A stretch of 6,372 nt of DNA. Source: an uncultured Oscillibacter sp. GTDB lineage: Bacteria; Bacillota; Clostridia; Oscillospirales; Oscillospiraceae. Shown here one piece after another: positions 1 through 6,372 of the stretch (positions within the stretch are counted from its first letter, which is position 1; every line of letters begins with the position of its first letter). The position numbers and the translations under genes are program-made. Below the pieces are notes generated by a model. The model worked only from the letters and a program-made list of their open reading frames with translations. It was not told the DNA's origin and made no database searches. Location of the stretch: positions 1 through 6,372 of the forward strand of contig CAJOQY010000107.1 in the NCBI GenBank assembly GCA_905236835.1. The letters run 5' to 3'.

Positions 1-1
1 A

Positions 2-271
2 CTGACAGACGATGAAATCAGCGCGTTGCGTTCCAATCTGAGCGCTTCCCCCGCGATTCCACAGCCGCCAACGCTTACAAACGCGTCCGTCAGCGCCCGT
101 TCTTCCGTCACTGTTTACCGGACCCATACCGTACAGAACGGCGAGGACCTTTGGAGCATTTCCACGAAATATTATGGCGACGCCAGATCTTATATGCGCA
201 TCGCGACCATTAACCGGATCGGCTATCCTTATCAAATCCGCGTCGGACAGACTTTGTTAATTCCCGTGTAA
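2..271 (+). CDS. LysM-domain protein, C-terminal part (5' end outside window)
   Basis: The reading frame is open to the left edge. In-frame codons before the TTG at 26 read LTDDEISA, so that TTG is internal and the gene is 5'-truncated by the window. The 89 visible residues are a Ser/Ala/Pro-rich spacer of about 40 residues followed by one LysM domain ending the protein. The domain shows the hallmarks of the family: a start like HTVQNGEDLWSIS, a YYGD turn, a central ATINRI segment, and the closing GQTLLIPV. LysM modules bind N-acetylglucosamine in peptidoglycan, so the protein probably acts at the cell wall. A missing signal peptide or catalytic domain could lie upstream, so hydrolase, division-inhibitor (YneA-like) or spore-coat roles cannot be separated. 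It ends with TAA 12 bases before a hairpin terminator and converges on the CoA-transferase gene. The domain call is secure; the cellular role is unknown. Confidence 0.88.
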   Translation: MTDDEISALRSNLSASPAIPQPPTLTNASVSARSSVTVYRTHTVQNGEDLWSISTKYYGDARSYMRIATINRIGYPYQIRVGQTLLIPV

Positions 272-283
272 AATTTATTAAAT

Positions 284-314
284 AGCCGTCCGCGAAGGTG
301 ATTCACGGACGGCT
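284..314. terminator. Bidirectional hairpin terminator between convergent genes
   Basis: A perfect 9-bp stem (284-292 with 306-314, AGCCGTCCG and its complement) continues past a C/A mismatch into 3 more pairs (GAA/TTC) around a GGTGA loop. It lies between the TAA of the LysM gene (271) and the stop codon of the CoA-transferase gene (336). It is flanked by A/T-rich sequence on both sides, including TTTT at 327-330 on the plus strand and ATTTAATAAATTTT on the minus strand. Neither tail is an unbroken U-run, so it should be a moderate rather than textbook intrinsic terminator, usable in both directions. Confidence 0.82.
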
Positions 315-335
315 GATATATTATGATTTTATATA

Positions 336-1685
336 TTAACGCTTGTTGGACCGGCGCCAGATATTCATTTTCTCGGCGGCGGCGATTAATTCTTCCCGGA
401 ATTGCGGATGCGCGATGTTAATTAATCCTTCGGCGCGTTCCCATGTGGAGCGGCCCTTGACATTGAATTTGCCGTATTCCGTCACAAGATAATGCAGATT
501 GGGGCGTGTGCAGGTCGTCGCGGAGCCTTCCAGTAAAGTCGGACGGATACGGGATTTTAACTCGCCGGTTTTCTTGTCTTTCACCGCCGACGAACAGCAG
601 ATAAAGCTCTTGCCGCCTTTCGACAAATACGCGCCCATGACGAAATCAAGCTGCCCGCCCGCGCCGGAAATATGCCGCGTCCCGGATGATTCGGACGACA
701 CTTGGCCGTATAAATCAATATCCACCGCGCCATTAATAGAAATAAAATTATCAATCCGCGCGATCCGGGCTATATCATTCGTATAACTTACCGGCGCGGC
801 CATACACGCCGGATTGTTGTTTAAATAATCATATAATTTTTTCGTCCCGGCGGCGAACGCGTATGACTGACGGCCACGGTCAAACGGCTTGCGCGCGCCC
901 GTGATTTTCCCCGCTTTCGCTATATCCACAAACGCGTCCACATACATTTCCGTCTGCACGCCCAGATCTTTCAAATCCGATTCGGCGATTAATTTGCCAA
1001 TCGTATTCGGCATGGAGCCAATGCCCAGCTGCAGACACGCGCCGTCCGGAATTTCCTCCACAACCAGTTTCGCCACGGCCATATCTATCTCAGACGGCGC
1101 GCCGGAATCGCCGCCCAGTTCCTCCATCGGCGGATTGTCGCCTTCCACAATCATCGTCACGTCGTCAATATGCACACAGTGATCAAATCCGCCCTGACAG
1201 ACCGGGACATTTTTATTCACTTCCACAATCACGATCTCAGCCGTTTCGCATACGGCTTTCATATGTGACGCTGACGGGCCGAAATTAAAATAACCATGCT
1301 CGTCCATCGGCGCGACTTGGAACATCGCCACACGGGACGGCTCAATACAATTTCGATACCAGCCGGGAAGTTCCGAATAACGCAGGGGAGAATAAAACGC
1401 GATTCCATCGGCAATCGCTTTGCGTTCGATTCCGGACATATGCCATGAATTCCATATGAAATGATCCGGCGCGTGAGGGACATCGAAAATATTGGGCCGG
1501 TGCAATAAAATTCCGCCCCGGACTTTGACGCCTTCCAATTCGGGCCAGCGCATGGCTAAAGCCCTGTCCAGCGCGACAGGCGTTGTGACGCACCAGCCGT
1601 AATCCACCCAATCGCCGGACCGAATTGTTTTGACCGCTTCTTCCGGCGTGGTCAGTTTGCGCTTGTATTCCTCCTGATATTTCAT
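336..1685 (-). CDS. Butyryl-CoA:acetate CoA-transferase family protein (acetyl-CoA hydrolase/transferase superfamily)
   Basis: A cytoplasmic class I CoA-transferase of 449 residues, the usual length of clostridial butyryl-CoA:acetate CoA-transferases (But). These release butyrate and regenerate acetyl-CoA in the last step of fermentation. The N-terminus ([19 protein letters not shown]) and C-terminus (NIWRRSN) match that family. The N-terminal lobe carries [12 protein letters not shown] at 125-136 and IVEGDNPP at 179-186. The QLGIGSMPN oxyanion/CoA loop is at 219-227. The probable catalytic glutamate, which forms the glutamyl-CoA thioester, is E246 in VQTEMYVDA. The [20 protein letters not shown] block lies at 341-360. 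The ATG at 1685 is chosen because AGGAGG precedes it by 10 bases and the conserved protein starts there; an extended frame to 1811 would run through the promoter. The gene has its own promoter, 111 bases behind it, and ends at a terminator. Butyrate is the likeliest product, but relatives use other short-chain acyl-CoAs, and residues 163-176 differ from the But sequences I remember. Confidence 0.9.
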   Translation of the reverse strand: MKYQEEYKRKLTTPEEAVKTIRSGDWVDYGWCVTTPVALDRALAMRWPELEGVKVRGGILLHRPNIFDVPHAPDHFIWNSWHMSGIERKAIADGIAFYSPLRYSELPGWYRNCIEPSRVAMFQVAPMDEHGYFNFGPSASHMKAVCETAEIVIVEVNKNVPVCQGGFDHCVHIDDVTMIVEGDNPPMEELGGDSGAPSEIDMAVAKLVVEEIPDGACLQLGIGSMPNTIGKLIAESDLKDLGVQTEMYVDAFVDIAKAGKITGARKPFDRGRQSYAFAAGTKKLYDYLNNNPACMAAPVSYTNDIARIARIDNFISINGAVDIDLYGQVSSESSGTRHISGAGGQLDFVMGAYLSKGGKSFICCSSAVKDKKTGELKSRIRPTLLEGSATTCTRPNLHYLVTEYGKFNVKGRSTWERAEGLINIAHPQFREELIAAAEKMNIWRRSNKR

Positions 1686-1695
1686 GATACAAAAT

Positions 1696-1701
1696 CCTCC
1701 T
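1696..1701 (-). promoter_or_regulatory. Ribosome binding site of the CoA-transferase gene
   Basis: AGGAGG on the minus strand, a full match to the anti-Shine-Dalgarno core, lies 10 bases before the ATG at 1685. It settles the start against the in-frame TTG at 1811, which would add 42 unconserved residues encoded by the A/T-rich leader. Confidence 0.85.
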
Positions 1702-1717
1702 CTTTTCCTCGGATATT

Positions 1718-1736
1718 CGCGTATCAAATTCACGCG
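1718..1736 (-). repeat. Small inverted and direct repeat in the CoA-transferase leader
   Basis: CGCGT (1718-1722) and ACGCG (1732-1736) are inverted with 9 bases between them. CGCGTAT also occurs as a direct repeat at 1718-1724 and 1733-1739, 15 bases apart. The element lies in the predicted 5' untranslated region, 16 bases before the Shine-Dalgarno sequence. It could be a weak leader hairpin or a protein site. ACGCGT-like words are common in this genome, so chance is a real alternative. Confidence 0.3.
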
Positions 1737-1772
1737 TATATATTTATTATTTATATATATTATAATATTTAT

Positions 1773-1801
1773 ATCATACCAGATACGGCTCCCGATTGCA
1801 A
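1773..1801 (-). promoter_or_regulatory. Sigma-A promoter with extended -10 for the CoA-transferase gene
   Basis: On the minus strand, TTGCAA (1801-1796) is followed by a 17-base spacer and TATGAT (1778-1773), with TGG directly before the -10, which gives an extended -10 motif (TGnTATGAT). The predicted start is near 1766, giving a leader of about 80 bases. The -35 begins only 22 bases after the permease stop codon, so this promoter marks the CoA-transferase as a separate transcription unit. Spacing and both hexamers are near consensus, implying strong constitutive activity unless a repressor acts. Confidence 0.82.
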
Positions 1802-1822
1802 GCCCGCGCAAAATATAATCCG

Positions 1823-3706
1823 TCAGGATTTTGAGAATATTTTTTTCAGGCGTTCCAGACGCTTCCGGCGGCGTTCCCGGATCGCCAGTTTTTCACTCAA
1901 ATCTCTGGATCCGACGCCGTAGACGAGATATAAAATTATCCCGGATAATATCATAATAAATACCGTGGACGCGCAGCGACGCCCGGACGCGTTAATATTA
2001 TATCCATATAGACCCTCTTCCCGGCTCATGCTTTGGATCACCATGGCATAAGTCGTGCCATATGCGCTGGAGAACGCGGCGGACATATCATATTCCGTGA
2101 ACAGCGCGTTGAAATTCAAGGCGAACACGGCCAGAACGCTCGGCAGAATCACGGGCAGTTTCACGCGTAAGAACGTATAGACCGGACCCGCGCCCATATT
2201 GCGGGCGGCTTCTTCCATTTCTTCCCCGATCATGTAAAACGACGCCCGGATCATGCGCAGTGAAAACGGCAGTTTTGTAATAATATACGCGATAATAATT
2301 AAAATTCTAACTCTGTCGGCGTAATATAAATTTTGATTGAATACATACCAGACATCTGAGCGATTGAAAAACACGCGGTAAGAGTAACAGATTAAAATTG
2401 TCGGGAGAAGCCATGGAAACAGCAACGCGTATTCAAGAATCACGCCGGATTTTTTATGCTTGAAAATATATTCACAGGCAATGACAACAATCACACAGGC
2501 GCTCGCGGCGGCTATGACGGATAATATAAAACTCGTATGAATGCCGTTTAACGTCGCTTGATTGGAGAACACGCCGGAGACGGATCCTTCTCGGATTTTA
2601 TATGTCCCCCGCGAAGTTAAATAGGCGTAATCTTCCTGACCGAAAAAATTAATCAGCGTCCAGTTTTTCAAATCCAAACGACGCATACGGACCGCGTTAT
2701 AAGTCTGAAAAGAGAATAATATAATCATAATAACGGGGGTAATATAGATAATAAATAAAACATACGCGTATAAATGAATCAAAACATTCGCGATTGGATT
2801 TGTGATTTTCTGTTTGCGCAGTCTGGCTTTTGTTTTCGATACGGACAAATAATGCCCTTTGCGTTCGTAAAAAGATAATATTGTTAAAAGTATAATGGTA
2901 AAACAGGCCAATATGATAGACAGTAAAGCGGCGCGGGCCTGCGGGAATGACTCGTCGGCGGCGGACGATCCGGCAAGGCGGACGATTTCGGGATTAATCG
3001 AGTCATAGCCCAATAATGTCGGAGCGCTCATGGCGCATAAGCCCGTGACGAATGTCATGACGGTGAGAGAAAACAGCGTCGGCAGTAACGTCGGGAATAC
3101 GACTTGAAACAATACTCGGAGCGGACTCGCGCCCATGTTGCGGGCGGCCTCGATGATATTATAATCAATACCCCTGATGGCGTTGCGCAGGAACAACGCG
3201 TGATTGCTGGTACACGCGAAAGTCATGGTAAACAATACGGCGTTGAAACCCGTAAACCAGTTGGCGCGGAAATCCGGGAATATATTTCGCGTAAATGCTG
3301 TCAAAATGCCGTCTCCGGCGTAGAGGAACATATAACCTGTCACGAGCGCGACGCCGCTGTAAATCAGCGTGGTCATATAGCCTAATCTTAAAATCCCGGA
3401 AAATCGAATATCAAAATATTCCGTTAATAACACAATTGAAACGCCGACAATATTCACTGTAATGACAAGACAGACGGCTAATTTTAAAGAATTCCAAACG
3501 TATTTCCACATATTGCCCGCCAGAAAAAAGCGCAATACCGCGAACGGGTCCGGCTCTCCCGCGGCGTTTTTCGCGCTGAAGATACTCGTCAGCGTATTGA
3601 AACAGGGAGCCAGCATAAAGCCGAAGAATAAATAGGCGAAAAACAGTCCGCCAATCAGATAAAACGCCCCTGTCAGATTGAGACGCGATTGTCTTTTGAG
3701 CATCAT
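1823..3706 (-). CDS. ABC importer permease, fused double-module (ferric iron/phosphonate/polyamine type)
   Basis: A 627-residue inner-membrane protein made of two binding-protein-dependent transport permease modules in tandem, as in FbpB/AfuB/ThiP-type importers, so one chain forms the whole pore. Hydrophobic segments lie near residues 11-34, 72-96, 106-130, 152-175, 208-226 and 259-280 in module one. In module two they lie near 308-334, 391-412, 422-445, 465-485, 519-540 and 580-599. Each module has an EAA loop that docks on the ATPase: [15 protein letters not shown] from 186 and [17 protein letters not shown] from 499, both with the invariant glycine. A basic linker (about 282-303) joins the halves, and the tail (606-627) is strongly basic. 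Module two has a long loop (about 335-390) before its second helix, probably facing outward. The start is the ATG at 3706, overlapping the ATPase stop in ATGA, with GGAGG 9 bases upstream; a second ATG follows at once at 3703. Translational coupling to the ATPase is likely. The substrate is not readable from this gene. Confidence 0.93.
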   Translation of the reverse strand: MMLKRQSRLNLTGAFYLIGGLFFAYLFFGFMLAPCFNTLTSIFSAKNAAGEPDPFAVLRFFLAGNMWKYVWNSLKLAVCLVITVNIVGVSIVLLTEYFDIRFSGILRLGYMTTLIYSGVALVTGYMFLYAGDGILTAFTRNIFPDFRANWFTGFNAVLFTMTFACTSNHALFLRNAIRGIDYNIIEAARNMGASPLRVLFQVVFPTLLPTLFSLTVMTFVTGLCAMSAPTLLGYDSINPEIVRLAGSSAADESFPQARAALLSIILACFTIILLTILSFYERKGHYLSVSKTKARLRKQKITNPIANVLIHLYAYVLFIIYITPVIMIILFSFQTYNAVRMRRLDLKNWTLINFFGQEDYAYLTSRGTYKIREGSVSGVFSNQATLNGIHTSFILSVIAAASACVIVVIACEYIFKHKKSGVILEYALLFPWLLPTILICYSYRVFFNRSDVWYVFNQNLYYADRVRILIIIAYIITKLPFSLRMIRASFYMIGEEMEEAARNMGAGPVYTFLRVKLPVILPSVLAVFALNFNALFTEYDMSAAFSSAYGTTYAMVIQSMSREEGLYGYNINASGRRCASTVFIMILSGIILYLVYGVGSRDLSEKLAIRERRRKRLERLKKIFSKS

Positions 3707-4824
3707 ACCATCACGCCTCCCATGCCGGACGATACGCCGGGTATATCCGCGCGGAAATCAGCTTCTTTCCGCATCGCGTTATTATTATTATTATTTTCGG
3801 CGTTATCGGACGGCGTGGGATAGCTCATCAAATCAGCGGGATTTAAATTAACCGTTACCTGTTCGCCGGGCGTGTAAATCCGAACGCCGTCATTTTTTTC
3901 GACAACTTTTAAAATCTGACTGCCGACGTAAATATAATATTTAATATATAATCCGTAATATTCCATGGATTCGACCGTGCCTTGAATCCCTAAGACATTT
4001 CCGCCCACAGGTTCGTTGACATGCAGTCTCTCCAGACGGATATAATGCCTGCCATCCGGATCAATTTCCGCGCCGCCGTCGGCTAAAACACGGACAAGCG
4101 CGTCTGACACGCGGTTTATATCGCCAATAAAATTGCATACGAATTCCGTCGCGGGATGATTATAAATCTCATTCGGCGCGCCGATCTGTTCCACTACGCC
4201 GCGATTAAATACCGCGATACGGTCTGACAGCGTTAAAGCCTCTTCTTGATCGTGCGTGATATAAATACTGGTAATGCCGAAATCCTGCTGTGTTTTTTTC
4301 AGTTCCTGTCGCAATTGTACGCGGAGTTTCGCGTCTAAATTGGACAGCGGCTCATCCAGACAGATAATCGCGGGTTCCGTGACCAGAGCGCGGGCGATGG
4401 CGACGCGTTGCTGCTGTCCGCCGGAAAGCATGGAGACGGCCTGTTTTAACTGATTGTCCGTCAAATCCACTTTTTCGGCGATCACACGGACTTTCCGGTC
4501 AATTTCGGATTTGCTTAATTTTTTCACTTTCAGTCCGAACGCGATATTATCATATACGCTCATGGTGGGAAACAACGCGTAATTCTGGAAAACAATCCCG
4601 ATATTGCGCCGTTCAATCGGCGTATCCGTAATATCCTGTCCCCGGACAATGATCTTTCCCCGGTCTGGCTGGACAAAACCGGCGATGGTTCGGAGCGTCG
4701 TCGTTTTGCCGCATCCGGACGGACCTAAAAACGTAAAAAACTCACTTTCTTTGACATGGATATTAATATTATCTAATGCCGTAAATTCACCGAATTTTAC
4801 AGCAATATTTTGTAGGCGGATCAC
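3703..4824 (-). CDS. ABC importer ATP-binding protein (FbpC/PotA-like, with C-terminal TOBE-type domain)
   Basis: This 373-residue protein hydrolyses ATP to power the adjacent permease. All nucleotide-binding elements are intact: Walker [10 protein letters not shown] at 34-42, Q-loop Q80 in VFQNYALFP, signature LSGGQQQR at 133-140, Walker B AIICLDEP at 152-159 with catalytic E158, D-loop SNLD at 161-164, and switch H191 in THDQEEA. Residues from about 235 to 335 form the regulatory TOBE-like domain found in CUT1/polyamine/iron importers. After it comes a six-asparagine run (344-349) and a 24-residue tail (350-373) that I do not recognise. Translation starts with GTG at 4824; AAGGG lies 6 bases before it, and the product begins with the family-typical [12 protein letters not shown]. 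Its TGA overlaps the permease ATG by 4 bases. It is the second gene of the operon, 139 bases behind the binding-protein gene, with no convincing promoter of its own. Confidence 0.95.
   Translation of the reverse strand: MIRLQNIAVKFGEFTALDNINIHVKESEFFTFLGPSGCGKTTTLRTIAGFVQPDRGKIIVRGQDITDTPIERRNIGIVFQNYALFPTMSVYDNIAFGLKVKKLSKSEIDRKVRVIAEKVDLTDNQLKQAVSMLSGGQQQRVAIARALVTEPAIICLDEPLSNLDAKLRVQLRQELKKTQQDFGITSIYITHDQEEALTLSDRIAVFNRGVVEQIGAPNEIYNHPATEFVCNFIGDINRVSDALVRVLADGGAEIDPDGRHYIRLERLHVNEPVGGNVLGIQGTVESMEYYGLYIKYYIYVGSQILKVVEKNDGVRIYTPGEQVTVNLNPADLMSYPTPSDNAENNNNNNAMRKEADFRADIPGVSSGMGGVMV
3778..3795 (-). repeat. Trinucleotide repeat (AAT)5-AAC encoding six asparagines in the ATPase
   Basis: On the coding strand, five AAT codons and one AAC run without interruption, encoding Asn344-349 of the ATP-binding protein. 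The run marks the junction between the regulatory domain and a short unrecognised tail. Slippage would change length in whole codons and keep the frame, so the tract could vary among strains without inactivating the gene. Confidence 0.9.
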
Positions 4825-4830
4825 GCGTTT

Positions 4831-4835
4831 CCCTT
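4831..4835 (-). promoter_or_regulatory. Ribosome binding site for the GTG-started ATPase gene
   Basis: On the minus strand, AAGGG lies 6 bases before GTG at 4824, within a purine block reading AGAGGGAAGGGAAA. It supports the GTG start, since there is no in-frame ATG near the protein's conserved beginning. The match to AGGAGG is weaker than for the other three minus-strand genes, which together with GTG suggests lower translation of the ATPase than of the binding protein. Confidence 0.65.
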
Positions 4836-4842
4836 CCCTCTG

Positions 4843-4880
4843 TTATTATTTTATTAATAATTTTATAAAATATAAATTAT
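4843..4880 (-). other. 38-base pure A/T tract ahead of the ATPase gene
   Basis: Every base from 4843 to 4880 is A or T. In the transcript the tract follows the strong hairpin and directly precedes the purine-rich ribosome binding region of the ATPase gene. It would be unstructured and AU-rich, so it could serve as a translation enhancer or an endonuclease cleavage site. I saw no -35/-10 pair with good spacing in it. Confidence 0.5.
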
Positions 4881-4888
4881 CAATATAT

Positions 4889-4918
4889 TTATCCGGGAGA
4901 GGATTCTCTCCCGGATAA
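4889..4918 (-). terminator. Intercistronic hairpin (attenuator/mRNA stabiliser) after the binding-protein gene
   Basis: A perfect 13-bp inverted repeat (4889-4901 with 4906-4918, core ATCCGGGAGAG and its complement) encloses a 4-base loop. It lies 45 bases after the stop codon of the binding-protein gene and about 64 bases before the ATPase start. On the transcribed strand it is followed by AAATATATTG rather than a U-run, so full termination is unlikely. In ABC importer operons such hairpins commonly protect the binding-protein message or allow partial termination, giving excess binding protein over membrane components. The structure is seen; its role is inferred. Confidence 0.75.
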
Positions 4919-4930
4919 TAATCAATTTAA

Positions 4931-4951
4931 TCCGGGCGATATGACGCCGGA
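4931..4951 (-). repeat. Weak bulged hairpin just after the binding-protein stop
   Basis: TCCGG (4931-4935) pairs with CCGGA (4947-4951) and CG (4937-4938) with CG (4945-4946), leaving a bulged G at 4936 and a 6-base loop. It forms a 7-bp imperfect stem upstream of the strong hairpin in the transcript, making a tandem pair. It may add to 3'-end protection of the binding-protein message. Significance is uncertain. Confidence 0.4.
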
Positions 4952-4963
4952 AAATGATATATT

Positions 4964-6277
4964 TTATCCAGCCGATTGGGTAAGGGTCGCCCAGTCGAGA
5001 TTCTCCCAGTCGGGTTCGGCGGGAGCGTTTCCGTCGGACCAGAAGAAACCGAGATTGGTTAAAATATTCGTCCATTCGGCGGAATGCGCGGCGACGTAGG
5101 CGGCGTAAGTCATATCCGCGCCGGGAATTTCAGAGAGCGCAAAATTGTTTAATAAATAAATGCCGGGAATATCCGCGCCGTATACCATCTCGGCGGCGTC
5201 ATGATTGCAAGGGAACGTGTCAAACTCTTCCGCCCAGTCCGCTTGCGTTTCCGCGCTTCCGAACCATTCGGCGAAGGCTTTGACCGCTTCCGTCTCATGC
5301 TCCGTTCGGCCCGGACGGTCCAGAATGCCGATATATTCGGCGATATAATATGTCCCGTCGTCGATGTCGACAAGGCTCCAGTTTTCGGGATCGAAGGTGC
5401 CGCGCAGGGGATTGTCGGAACTTTCAGCGGCGGCGTCGATTTTGCCGTAAAGCGCGGAAGAATAATATTCCGATATGGCCACGTCGCCCTTGTTTAACGG
5501 ATCGAAGCCGTATTGATAATCATCACCGCCGGATACTCCGTCGGCGCAGAATTTCCAGAGGGCTTTCCATCCGTCCAGCGACACGCCGCCCGCCGGGGAA
5601 TCCGGGTCTATAAAAGCGTACAGCATGGCCGCGTTGATATTCGCGTTTGTCGTCCCGCCGACTTTGTTCTGGCGATACCATGAATAACCGGAGTCAACCA
5701 CGTCGGCCCAGTGTTCAAAACGCAGTTCCTCGCCATTCGTGCCAAAATCATCCGTGCGGTAAATCATCAGAATATTTTGAATCACAATGCCGTAGGCAAG
5801 GCCGGGATATTGATATTCGCCCACGGCGTCAGCCCATGAGGGCGTCCAGCCGATTAAATTTAAATTCTCATACTGGCCGCCGATAATCTGTCCCCAGCGG
5901 GTTTCGTTCAAACCGAAAATCAGATCGCCGTCGCGGTTCTCGTTGGCGGACTGTACGGCGGCGGTATCGCCGGAAATCACGGAATTGTCATCCATGCTGA
6001 TATGGAATCCGGCGTTTTGAGCCTCTTGTTTCAGCCATAAAGCGCGCTCCGTGGAATTGGAATTGGAATAAATCCGAATTGTGACATCCGAATAATCGTT
6101 GTCAGCGGCAGAACCGCTCAGACCGGAATCGGACCCGGCGTCAAAATTGATTTCCGCGTCCGCGCCGTTTTCGGATTCCGCGCCGGATTGCGTGTCCGAC
6201 GAATTTCCGCCGCCGCAGGCGGCAAGGGACAGCGCCATACACAGCGCGAGCGATACGGCAAGCGTCTTTTTCATCAT
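4964..6277 (-). CDS. ABC importer substrate-binding lipoprotein (ferric-iron/phosphonate/thiamine-type fold)
   Basis: A 437-residue extracellular receptor that delivers substrate to the fused permease. It begins with a lipoprotein signal peptide: KK at 3-4, a hydrophobic core, and lipobox LAAC at 18-21, with lipid attachment expected on C21. Residues 22-62 are an acidic Ser/Gly/Asp-rich tether. The mature domain starts with a beta-strand DVTIRIYSNSNS and shows the extracellular solute-binding layout, with GLAYGIVIQNILMIYR near 159-174 at the first domain crossing. KGDVAISEYYSSALYG at 263-278 corresponds in position to the tyrosine-pair segment of FbpA ferric-binding proteins, making Y271 and Y272 candidate ligands. 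Next comes an EAVKAFAEWF helix (330-339) and FPCNHDAAE (355-363), as in the family's QFPVNP region. The ATG at 6277 has GGAGG 8 bases upstream; a second ATG at 6274 is less well spaced. It is the first gene of the importer operon, directly behind a strong promoter. Iron is a reasonable guess, but phosphonate, thiamine or polyamine are not excluded. Confidence 0.9.
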   Translation of the reverse strand: MMKKTLAVSLALCMALSLAACGGGNSSDTQSGAESENGADAEINFDAGSDSGLSGSAADNDYSDVTIRIYSNSNSTERALWLKQEAQNAGFHISMDDNSVISGDTAAVQSANENRDGDLIFGLNETRWGQIIGGQYENLNLIGWTPSWADAVGEYQYPGLAYGIVIQNILMIYRTDDFGTNGEELRFEHWADVVDSGYSWYRQNKVGGTTNANINAAMLYAFIDPDSPAGGVSLDGWKALWKFCADGVSGGDDYQYGFDPLNKGDVAISEYYSSALYGKIDAAAESSDNPLRGTFDPENWSLVDIDDGTYYIAEYIGILDRPGRTEHETEAVKAFAEWFGSAETQADWAEEFDTFPCNHDAAEMVYGADIPGIYLLNNFALSEIPGADMTYAAYVAAHSAEWTNILTNLGFFWSDGNAPAEPDWENLDWATLTQSAG

Positions 6278-6321
6278 CTTGATTACCTCCCGTGTTCCGC
6301 AAGAGATTAATTGATATATAA

Positions 6322-6350
6322 ATTATAACATATCCGGGATTCAATGGCAA
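6322..6350 (-). promoter_or_regulatory. Sigma-A promoter with extended -10 for the ABC importer operon
   Basis: On the minus strand, TTGCCA (6350-6345), a 17-base spacer and a perfect TATAAT (6327-6322) are present, with TGT before the -10 giving TGnTATAAT. The predicted start is near 6315, leaving a leader of about 38 bases that includes GGAGG at 6290-6286. It should drive the binding protein, ATPase and permease as one unit. I saw no clear operator palindrome over it. Confidence 0.87.
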
Positions 6351-6372
6351 TATCACGATGATTCTATTTTTA

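Noticed and set aside
26..28. TTG at 26 as the start of an 81-residue LysM protein.
   Set aside because: The frame is open upstream to the window edge and there is no ribosome binding site before 26, so the gene most likely begins outside the window.
499..1182. Plus-strand open frames opposite the CoA-transferase (499-786 and 889-1182).
   Set aside because: They are antisense shadows of a strongly conserved gene, with no ribosome sites and no recognisable protein features.
1686..1811. Extended CoA-transferase start at TTG 1811, giving 491 residues.
   Set aside because: The extra 42 residues are encoded by the promoter and A/T leader and do not resemble the family. AGGAGG precedes the ATG at 1685.
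1935..1949. 15-base palindrome ATTATCCCGGATAAT inside the permease gene.
   Set aside because: It lies in a coding membrane helix (ILSGII) and is explained by codon choice. TCCCGGAT words recur in the window without a common context.
4843..4890. Possible internal promoter for the ATPase gene (TTGATA and later A/T hexamers).
   Set aside because: No -10 hexamer with more than about 3 matches lies at 16-18 bases from the TTGATA.
4863..5075. Minus-strand 70-residue frame spanning the end of the binding-protein gene and the intercistronic gap.
   Set aside because: It runs through the hairpin in another frame, has low-complexity Ile/Arg content and lacks a ribosome site.
5201..5886. Plus-strand open frames opposite the binding-protein gene (5201-5497, 5350-5613, 5647-5886).
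   Set aside because: They overlap each other and a well-supported lipoprotein gene; their Arg/Pro-rich products are typical of antisense translation in GC-rich codons.
6301..6330. Possible Fur-like operator in the A/T-rich stretch downstream of the importer -10.
   Set aside because: Only about 4 of 7 positions match between the half-sites, which is what A/T-rich sequence gives by chance.
1..6372. A previously undescribed multi-gene system.
   Set aside because: All five genes belong to known families in ordinary arrangements. There is no toxin-antitoxin pair, defence module, retroelement, CRISPR array or phage gene visible.

Overview
The window looks like a chromosomal segment of an anaerobic, Gram-positive (Bacillota, Clostridia-type) bacterium. 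The evidence is a CoA-transferase closely resembling the butyryl-CoA:acetate enzymes of gut butyrate producers, a lipoprotein substrate-binding protein with a typical Gram-positive lipobox, strong AGGAGG-type ribosome binding sites, and consensus sigma-A promoters with extended -10 elements in very A/T-rich spacers between GC-moderate genes. The genus cannot be named from the sequence alone.

Layout, left to right. Positions 2-271 (+) hold the 3' end of a LysM-domain protein cut by the left edge. Positions 284-314 hold a hairpin that probably terminates transcription from both sides, because the next gene converges on it. Everything else is on the minus strand and is transcribed right to left. 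A strong promoter at 6322-6350 drives a three-gene ABC importer operon: substrate-binding lipoprotein (6277-4964), then ATPase (4824-3703), then a fused double-module permease (3706-1823). The ATPase and permease genes overlap by 4 bases. The lipoprotein and ATPase genes are separated by 139 bases carrying a perfect 13-bp hairpin and a pure A/T tract. A second strong promoter (1773-1801) starts just behind the permease stop and drives a monocistronic CoA-transferase gene (1685-336).

The lipoprotein should capture a substrate outside the membrane and deliver it to the fused permease, which is powered by the ATPase. The set belongs to the ferric-iron/phosphonate/polyamine/thiamine superfamily of importers. 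A tyrosine pair in the binding protein lines up with the iron ligands of FbpA-type proteins, but no Fur operator is evident, so the substrate stays open. The CoA-transferase probably performs the last step of fermentative butyrate formation, exchanging CoA between butyryl-CoA and acetate. It has its own promoter, and no functional link with the importer is apparent beyond possible read-through.

I found no convincing novel multi-gene system, mobile element, CRISPR array, tRNA or rRNA. The points most worth checking are the importer substrate, the intercistronic hairpin, the repeat-bearing C-terminal tail of the ATPase, and the divergent loop of the CoA-transferase.
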